Below, one piece after another: positions 5,787 to 10,140 of a stretch of 10,140 bases of DNA (positions are counted from its first letter, which is position 1; each line of letters opens with the position of its first letter). The stretch is from Lachnospiraceae bacterium UBA5899 (GTDB lineage: Bacteria > Bacillota > Clostridia > Lachnospirales > Lachnospiraceae), in assembly GCA_002432425.1 (NCBI GenBank), contig DJEL01000039.1, positions 1 through 10,140 on the forward strand, in the 5' to 3' direction. The notes under the pieces were generated by a model. That model searched no databases. It saw nothing but the letters and a program-made list of their open reading frames with translations, and was not told the DNA's origin. The position numbers and the translations under genes are program-made.

Positions 5787-6386
5787 ATGAAAAAGCCTTT
5801 TTTATTGGAAAAATACAGGCTGCGGCTTATTCTGTGCCTGCTTGTGACAAGCTTTATTGCCGGCATTCTGATAGGCAATTCCCTGAAAGACACGCTGGTG
5901 AAATCGGGAGGAATTCTGAATCTGGAACTGTTATATGAACTGAAATATGCTGCCATTGACAAAAGGGCATTCTTTTTTTATGTCCTGCGGGAGAGGTTGC
6001 TCATTTTCCTGATACTGATTGTGCTGTCCACCACCTGGCTCGGCATGGTGGCAACTTACACCTGCTGTATCTGGATGGGTATTTCTTTCGGTATGCTGTG
6101 CGCCGCTTCCGTCCTGCAGTACGGTCTCAAAGGAATTTTCCTGATTATGGCGGGCGTTTTTCCCCAGGGACTTATCTATCTGCCGGTGTCCATCCTGTTC
6201 CTGGAGTGGAGTAGGGAACTGTGCAGGACGTTATACTATACGGAAGAATACCCCGGTGACAGAAACCGGGAAATCCGGAAAAAAGCGGTGCAGTACCTGG
6301 CGGGGCTTGCCGCTCTTACGGCAGGGTGCCTGCTGGAAGGCTACATAAGCCCCGGCATTGTAGGGGGATTGCTGAAGGTATTTTAA
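5787..6386 (+). CDS. spoIIM: SpoIIM-like stage II sporulation membrane protein
   Basis: This 199-aa integral membrane protein looks like SpoIIM, which in spore formers acts with SpoIID and SpoIIP in septal peptidoglycan hydrolysis and engulfment. Hydrophobic segments are visible near residues 12-31, 69-90, 92-112, 115-138 and 168-195, the five-helix layout of the family. Family-like signatures are GVFPQGLIYLPV (123-134, the PHG-like loop) and LLEGYISPGIV (182-192, matching the EAYISP-type end). Position after a Nudix ADP-ribose pyrophosphatase agrees with the Bacillus neighbourhood. I chose ATG 5787. The in-frame TTG at 5781 is possible, and neither has a strong ribosome binding site (only ACGAG near 5770). 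The start codon can be buried in a hairpin (5746-5797). A weak sigma-E-like promoter lies just upstream. SpoIIM is less strictly conserved than the other genes here, so this is a good but not certain call. Confidence 0.72.
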   Translation: MKKPFLLEKYRLRLILCLLVTSFIAGILIGNSLKDTLVKSGGILNLELLYELKYAAIDKRAFFFYVLRERLLIFLILIVLSTTWLGMVATYTCCIWMGISFGMLCAASVLQYGLKGIFLIMAGVFPQGLIYLPVSILFLEWSRELCRTLYYTEEYPGDRNREIRKKAVQYLAGLAALTAGCLLEGYISPGIVGGLLKVF

Positions 6387-6399
6387 AATCCAGCACAGC

Positions 6400-7512
6400 T
6401 TACTCCCGGCTCAGCATCAGCGCCTGCGCCAGTTTCGCGGCGGCGGTCAGGTCGGAAAGATTGCTGTATTCTCCGCAGCCGTGGCAGTTGTTCATACCGG
6501 AAGCAACCACCAGACCGTTCAGTCCGTGGGGATAGAAGTGGTTGTTGTCACTGCCACCGTAGGTAATGTGCAGTCCGTCCTTGAGCCCTACAGAGGTACA
6601 AGCCTTCTTGAAACGGTCGGCTACGGGACTTTCCGGGTCCACACGGTAGGCAAGACAGAGCGGATTGGTGGAAAAGTTTATAGCAGTACCGGTGTCAGAA
6701 GCGATTTTTTCCACAATGCCGCGAATGGCGTCAAGCTGTGCAAATACCACCTCGTTGTCAAAGCCGCGGACCTCTCCGGTGATTTCACAGAAAGCGGGCA
6801 CAACATTATCGGCCTCGCCGCCCTTTATGGTACCGACATTGACGGTGGTTTCGCCCACATGTCCGCAGGGGATGGCAGTTACTGCGAGAGCGGTGGCCTT
6901 GATGGCATGAATGCCATCTTCCGGAGAAAAAGCGGCATGGGTTGCCTTGCCGGTAAAACCGGCTGTAAAGGAAATAATGGCAGGCGCCTGATAGGCAGCC
7001 CCGCCGATATCACCGGTCAAATCAAAAACATAGGCTTCTTTGGATTTCAAACGGGAAAAATCAAACTGCTGGATACCGGCGCAGTAGGTTTCCTCCGCCA
7101 CATCAAACAACAGCTCCAGCGGGCGGTGCGGTTTTCCGTCTTCTTTTAAGGAAGTCAGTGCTTCGAGAATGGCGCAGACGCCGGAAAGGTCATCGGCACC
7201 GAGCACGGTGCTGCCGTCGGAGGTAATCGTGCCGTCTTCGTGTAAAACGGCTTTTTTCCCCACGGCGGGACTGACGGAGTCCATATGGGCGGAAAAAAGA
7301 AGGGGAGGAAGGGAATTGTCGCCTTCCACATACGCATAAAGATTGCCGGTGGTGCCGCCGATTTTGCTTCCGGTATCATCTTCTTCATAGGGAATTTGTA
7401 AATTTTCTAAAAATTTTTTTATTCTTTCACACATTTTTTCTTCTCTGAGAGAAGGATTGTCAATGGAAACCAGCTCTGAAAAAAGTTCCCACACTCGCTT
7501 TTCCTGAATCAT
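6400..7512 (-). CDS. Peptidase-T-like M20 metallopeptidase
   Basis: This 370-aa zinc-dependent exopeptidase belongs to the M20 family and resembles the peptidase-T-like group, which trims short peptides in the cytoplasm; no signal peptide is visible. The metal and catalytic set is complete: H76 and D78 in SAHMDS, bridging D107 in GADDLSG, catalytic E140 and ligand E141 in VAEE, D164 in VFDLTGD, and H344 in MNNCHGCGE. A lid/dimerisation domain lies between about 180 and 290. AAAGGAG, read on the minus strand from 7526 to 7520, lies 7 nt before the ATG. A near-ideal minus-strand promoter is at 7585-7613. It converges on the SpoIIM-like gene with only 13 nt between stop codons and no visible terminator. 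True tripeptide specificity cannot be read from sequence, so no gene symbol is given. Confidence 0.88.
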   Translation of the reverse strand: MIQEKRVWELFSELVSIDNPSLREEKMCERIKKFLENLQIPYEEDDTGSKIGGTTGNLYAYVEGDNSLPPLLFSAHMDSVSPAVGKKAVLHEDGTITSDGSTVLGADDLSGVCAILEALTSLKEDGKPHRPLELLFDVAEETYCAGIQQFDFSRLKSKEAYVFDLTGDIGGAAYQAPAIISFTAGFTGKATHAAFSPEDGIHAIKATALAVTAIPCGHVGETTVNVGTIKGGEADNVVPAFCEITGEVRGFDNEVVFAQLDAIRGIVEKIASDTGTAINFSTNPLCLAYRVDPESPVADRFKKACTSVGLKDGLHITYGGSDNNHFYPHGLNGLVVASGMNNCHGCGEYSNLSDLTAAAKLAQALMLSRE

Positions 7513-7584
7513 AAAAAATCTCCTTTTATATTTGGGTGAGGTTAAAAAACCTTGATTTTCCTACAAAGTTAATAGGTTAAGTGT

Positions 7585-7613
7585 ATTATAAGAAACCAAA
7601 ATTCTGTAGTCAA
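7585..7613 (-). promoter_or_regulatory. Sigma-A promoter for the M20 peptidase gene
   Basis: On the minus strand, TTGACT (7613-7608) is 5 of 6 to the -35, and TATAAT (7590-7585) is a perfect -10, with a 17-nt spacer. The start should be near 7578, giving a leader of about 65 nt. That leader can form a small AGGTT/AACCT hairpin (7539-7552). It is the best promoter match in the divergent gap. Confidence 0.8.
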
Positions 7614-7633
7614 GGCAATTTGCAGCAAGCGGT

Positions 7634-7674
7634 TATAGCGTTTTTGACAAGGCAGCTATAGGTTCAAACTATTA
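7634..7674 (+). promoter_or_regulatory. Candidate metN promoter with inverted repeat
   Basis: TTGACA at 7644-7649 is a perfect -35. The -10 is poor: AACTAT at 7667-7672 fits the 17-nt spacing but only matches 3 of 6, and CTATTA at 7669-7674 has a 19-nt spacer. TATAGC (7634-7639) and GCTATA (7655-7660) form an inverted repeat centred on the -35, as expected of an operator. A weak core promoter may need an activator. I see no S-box (SAM) riboswitch or T-box signature in the roughly 75-nt leader. Confidence 0.45.
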
Positions 7675-7749
7675 CACGCCATATTTAGCGGATATTAGCG
7701 CAAAGAAAAAGGGTGTGGTAGGATAAGGCATCGAAAGGAGAGAACGCAG

Positions 7750-8796
7750 GTGATTACATTACAGAATATCAGCAAAACTTTTATAGACGGAGGGAAGGAA
7801 GTTCAAGCGGTAAAGGATGTAAACCTTACCATTTATGACGGCGACATTTTCGGAATTATCGGATTTTCCGGCGCCGGCAAATCGACTCTGGTAAGATGCA
7901 TCAATCTGCTGGAAAGACCTACCTCGGGAACGGTTACCGTGGATGATAAAGAAATAACCGCTTTGTCTGCAAAGGAATTACGAAAGGCAAGAAAGAAAAT
8001 CGGCATGATTTTCCAGCACTTCAATCTGATGCCGTCCCGGACCATATTCGGCAATGTGGCATATCCCTTAAAGGGAAGCGGACTTTCCAAGCAGGAGATA
8101 GCCGATAAGGTTCACAAACTGTTGGAGTTGGTGGGTATTTCGGAAAAGGAAAATGCTTATCCCAGCCAGTTGTCCGGCGGACAGAAGCAGAGAGTGGCGA
8201 TTGCAAGAGCCCTGGCAAACGACCCGAAGATTTTACTTTGTGACGAAGCAACTTCCGCGCTGGACCCCCAGACCACAAAATCCATCCTGAAGCTGTTGCA
8301 GAAGGTCAACGAAACCCTCGGCATCACCATTGTGGTGATTACCCATGAGATGGACGTGGTAAAGGAAATCTGCAACCGGGTTGCGGTTATGGACCACGGC
8401 AATGTTGTGGAGGAAGGCGAGGTATTCTCCATTTTCGCTACTCCACAGAATAAAGTCACCAGAGATTTCATCAAGACCACTTCCAATCTGCAGAAGATTG
8501 AAGAACTGGTGGAGGCGGACTCACCCGTTGTGGCACTGAAACCTGGCGAACTCATTGTGAGACTTTCTTACATAGAAAAGAATGCTTCCGAACCGCTTAT
8601 CTCCGTGGTAACGGAAAAGTTCGGAATTATTCTGAACATTATATTCGCGGACGTGGAAATCGTGCAGAATGCGCCGATTGGCGGTACGGTTGCCATAGTC
8701 AGCGGCGATAAGGACAAGGTGGAGCAGGCGCTCACCTACCTGAAAGAAAAAAATGTAGGAGTGGAGGTAATCAAAGATGGCAGAGCTGCTGAATAA
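7750..8796 (+). CDS. metN: MetN-type methionine ABC importer ATPase
   Basis: This 348-aa protein is the ATPase of a MetNI-type ABC importer for methionine and related compounds. The nucleotide-binding domain shows Walker A GFSGAGKST (38-46), the Q-loop glutamine Q89 in IFQHFNLMPSRT, the LSGGQ signature (141-145), Walker B ILLCDEAT (161-168) and the switch histidine H199. A C-terminal domain (about 265-343) matches the NIL domain, which in MetN homologues binds methionine and inhibits transport when the cell is replete. The start is GTG. AGGAG at 7736-7740 lies 9 nt upstream. The gene overlaps metI by 20 nt, so the two are co-translated. Substrate is inferred from family; no MetQ binding protein lies in the window. 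Confidence 0.93.
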   Translation: MITLQNISKTFIDGGKEVQAVKDVNLTIYDGDIFGIIGFSGAGKSTLVRCINLLERPTSGTVTVDDKEITALSAKELRKARKKIGMIFQHFNLMPSRTIFGNVAYPLKGSGLSKQEIADKVHKLLELVGISEKENAYPSQLSGGQKQRVAIARALANDPKILLCDEATSALDPQTTKSILKLLQKVNETLGITIVVITHEMDVVKEICNRVAVMDHGNVVEEGEVFSIFATPQNKVTRDFIKTTSNLQKIEELVEADSPVVALKPGELIVRLSYIEKNASEPLISVVTEKFGIILNIIFADVEIVQNAPIGGTVAIVSGDKDKVEQALTYLKEKNVGVEVIKDGRAAE

Positions 8797-9457
8797 AATC
8801 ATTCCCAATGTTATGAATAAGCTCCCGGATTTTCTGGCGGCAATCAAGGACACCCTCGTAATGGTGGTCTGGTCAGGCAGCATTGCCTTTGTACTGGGCC
8901 TCATATTAGGAATTATCATCGTGGTGACAAAACCGGGCGGCATCCTGCAGAACAAGGTGCTGTACCAGATTTTAGATAAGCTGATTAACTTTTTCCGTTC
9001 CATTCCGTTTATCATTTTGCTGACGTGGGTCATTCCTCTGTCAAGAGCCATCATGGGCACCGCCATTAACGTGCCCGGCGCCATTGTTCCCCTGATTATG
9101 GGTACGGTGCCTTTCTTCTCCAGACAGGTGGAAAGCGCACTGGCGGAAACGGACCCGGGACTCATTGAAGCAGCCCTGTCCATGGGCTCCGGTCCTTTGG
9201 AAATTATTTTCCGTGTGTACTTAAGGGAAAGCGTGGCAGCCATTTCCAGGGGCACCACCATTACCGCTATCAGCCTGGTAGGTCTTACCGCCATGGCAGG
9301 TGCGGTCGGCTCCGGCGGTTTGGGTGATTTTGCTATCCGTTATGGTCACGACAGAAACATGACGGATGTTACCTGGGTAACCGTTATCGTGGTGTTTATT
9401 TTGGTCAGCATCATTCAGGTTATCGGTAACATCGTCGTAAAGAAGAACCGTCACTAA
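8777..9457 (+). CDS. metI: MetI-type methionine ABC importer permease
   Basis: This 226-aa membrane permease is the partner of MetN. Hydrophobic segments are visible near residues 28-50, 68-88, 98-115, 160-180 and 199-222, matching the five-helix MetI fold. The EAA coupling loop that contacts the ATPase reads EAALSMGSGP (131-140). RSIPFIILL (74-82) is a typical MetI stretch. The ATG overlaps the metN reading frame by 20 nt, with GGAGG at 8763-8767 placed 9 nt upstream inside metN. The dehydrogenase gene begins 18 nt after the stop, so the three genes probably share one mRNA. The usual third gene, the MetQ lipoprotein, is not next in line and must be encoded further on or elsewhere. Confidence 0.93.
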   Translation: MAELLNKIIPNVMNKLPDFLAAIKDTLVMVVWSGSIAFVLGLILGIIIVVTKPGGILQNKVLYQILDKLINFFRSIPFIILLTWVIPLSRAIMGTAINVPGAIVPLIMGTVPFFSRQVESALAETDPGLIEAALSMGSGPLEIIFRVYLRESVAAISRGTTITAISLVGLTAMAGAVGSGGLGDFAIRYGHDRNMTDVTWVTVIVVFILVSIIQVIGNIVVKKNRH

Positions 9458-9475
9458 AGAGAGGAAGGGATAAAC

Positions 9476-10140
9476 ATGGCATTACAGAACAGAAAAATCA
9501 TTATCATAGGAGCGGGACATGTGGGCTCCCACGCAGGCTACGCACTGGTTTCCCAGGGACTTGCGGAAGAAATCGTATATATTGATGTAGATGTAAAGAA
9601 GGCGGAAGCGCAGGCGCTGGACATTTTCGACTCAACCGTATATCTGCAGAAAAGAGCCATTGTGAGGGCGGGAGATTACAGCGATGCCAAGGATGCGGAT
9701 CTGATGATTGTAGCGGCAGGACCGCTTCCCGACATGAGCAAGGGACAGACCCGTATGGACACCCTGCGCCAGACCATTGCCATTATTAAGGAAGTAGCCG
9801 AGAACATCCGGAATTCCGGCTTCTCCGGCATTATCTTAAATATTTCCAATCCGGCGGATGTGGTAACTCATTATCTGCAGCATGTGCTGAACTGGGCGCC
9901 GGAGAGAATTTTATCCACCAGCACCACGCTTGACTCAGCCAGACTGCGCAGGGCAGTGGCACAGGAAACCGGCATCGACCAGAAATCCGTTTACGGTTAT
10001 GCACTCGGCGAGCACGGTGAAAGCCAGATGGTTCCCTGGTCCACCGTTACCATTGCCGGCAAACCGCTGCTCAAACTGATGGAAGAATACCCGGATACCT
10101 ACGGAAAACTTAATTTAGAGGAACTTGCTGCGGCAGGTAA
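9476..10140 (+). CDS. L-lactate/2-hydroxyacid dehydrogenase (3' end cut off)
   Basis: The first 221 codons of an NAD-dependent LDH/MDH-superfamily enzyme are present; the gene runs off the window. The Rossmann motif is IGAGHVGSHAG (11-21) with D37 for the NAD ribose. Counterparts of LDH catalytic residues are R93 (Arg109) in GQTR, D153 and R156 in LDSAR, and H180 (His195) in GEHG. The mobile substrate loop, AAGPLPDMSKGQTR (80-93), is about two residues longer than in classical LDH and lacks the usual glutamine-lysine-proline. GEHGESQ and PWSTV are closer to L-2-hydroxyisocaproate dehydrogenases than to Bacillus LDH. Lactate dehydrogenase is the usual label; a broader 2-oxo acid reductase is possible. 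GAGGAAGGGA (9461-9470) serves as ribosome binding site. It follows metI by 18 nt, implying an operon. Confidence 0.85.
   Translation, partial: MALQNRKIIIIGAGHVGSHAGYALVSQGLAEEIVYIDVDVKKAEAQALDIFDSTVYLQKRAIVRAGDYSDAKDADLMIVAAGPLPDMSKGQTRMDTLRQTIAIIKEVAENIRNSGFSGIILNISNPADVVTHYLQHVLNWAPERILSTSTTLDSARLRRAVAQETGIDQKSVYGYALGEHGESQMVPWSTVTIAGKPLLKLMEEYPDTYGKLNLEELAAAG

Noticed and set aside
6380..6389. ATTTTAAAAT palindrome between spoIIM and the M20 gene
   Set aside because: It has no loop and only AT pairs, so a shared bidirectional terminator is not supported.
6481..7149. 222-aa open frame on the plus strand across the M20 peptidase
   Set aside because: The minus-strand protein has all catalytic motifs; the plus frame shows none.
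8521..9294. 257-aa open frame on the minus strand across metN-metI
   Set aside because: It lies opposite two clear genes and its composition looks like a reverse-frame shadow.
1..10140. Search for CRISPR arrays, tRNA or rRNA genes, insertion sequences, toxin-antitoxin or defence genes
   Set aside because: No regularly spaced repeats, transposase motifs, RNA gene cores or unrecognised gene clusters are visible. All gaps are under 240 nt and are explained by control regions.

Overview
The window looks like an ordinary chromosomal segment of a low-to-mid GC, endospore-forming Firmicute. Clostridia, and probably Lachnospiraceae, fit best. The evidence is the RecA-RecX-RNase Y gene order, Bacillus/Clostridium-type LexA (SOS) boxes, TTGACA/TATAAT promoters, strong AGGAGG ribosome binding sites, and a SpoIIM-like gene. 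I assigned the taxon by eye from protein style and gene order, not by a search.

Layout from left to right. Positions 1-179 are the recA control region, with an A-rich stretch, a sigma-A promoter and two LexA boxes. recA (180-1229) overlaps recX (1226-1834) by an ATGA junction. A 158-nt gap follows that holds the promoter for rny (RNase Y, start chosen at 2005, end 3558), and rny ends in a clear intrinsic terminator (3578-3608). A new promoter then drives an aspartate-aminotransferase-like PLP enzyme (3740-5023), followed on the same strand by a Nudix ADP-ribose pyrophosphatase (5126-5668). A 118-nt gap rich in alternative CCGGC/GCCGG hairpin arms precedes a SpoIIM-like membrane protein (5787-6386). 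A peptidase-T-like M20 metallopeptidase lies on the minus strand (6400-7512), with a perfect TATAAT promoter at 7585-7613. The 237-nt divergent gap (7513-7749) also holds the control region of metN (7750-8796), metI (8777-9457) and an L-lactate/2-hydroxyacid dehydrogenase (9476 to the window end, truncated). These last three are tightly packed and look like one operon.

How the genes relate. recA and recX form a recombinase-modulator pair under SOS control. RNase Y is the membrane-anchored initiator of mRNA decay. The aminotransferase and Nudix genes look co-transcribed but have no obvious shared pathway. The Nudix-SpoIIM adjacency resembles the arrangement known in Bacillus subtilis. MetN and MetI form an ABC importer core without its MetQ binding protein in this window, joined to a dehydrogenase.

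I see no mobile element, CRISPR array, RNA gene or defence system, and no clear new multi-gene system. The points most worth checking are cis-regulatory: two strong hairpins inside the first 90 nt of recX, an attenuator-like set of competing arms between the Nudix and spoIIM genes, palindromes sitting on three promoters, and the metNI-dehydrogenase linkage with its unusual substrate loop.
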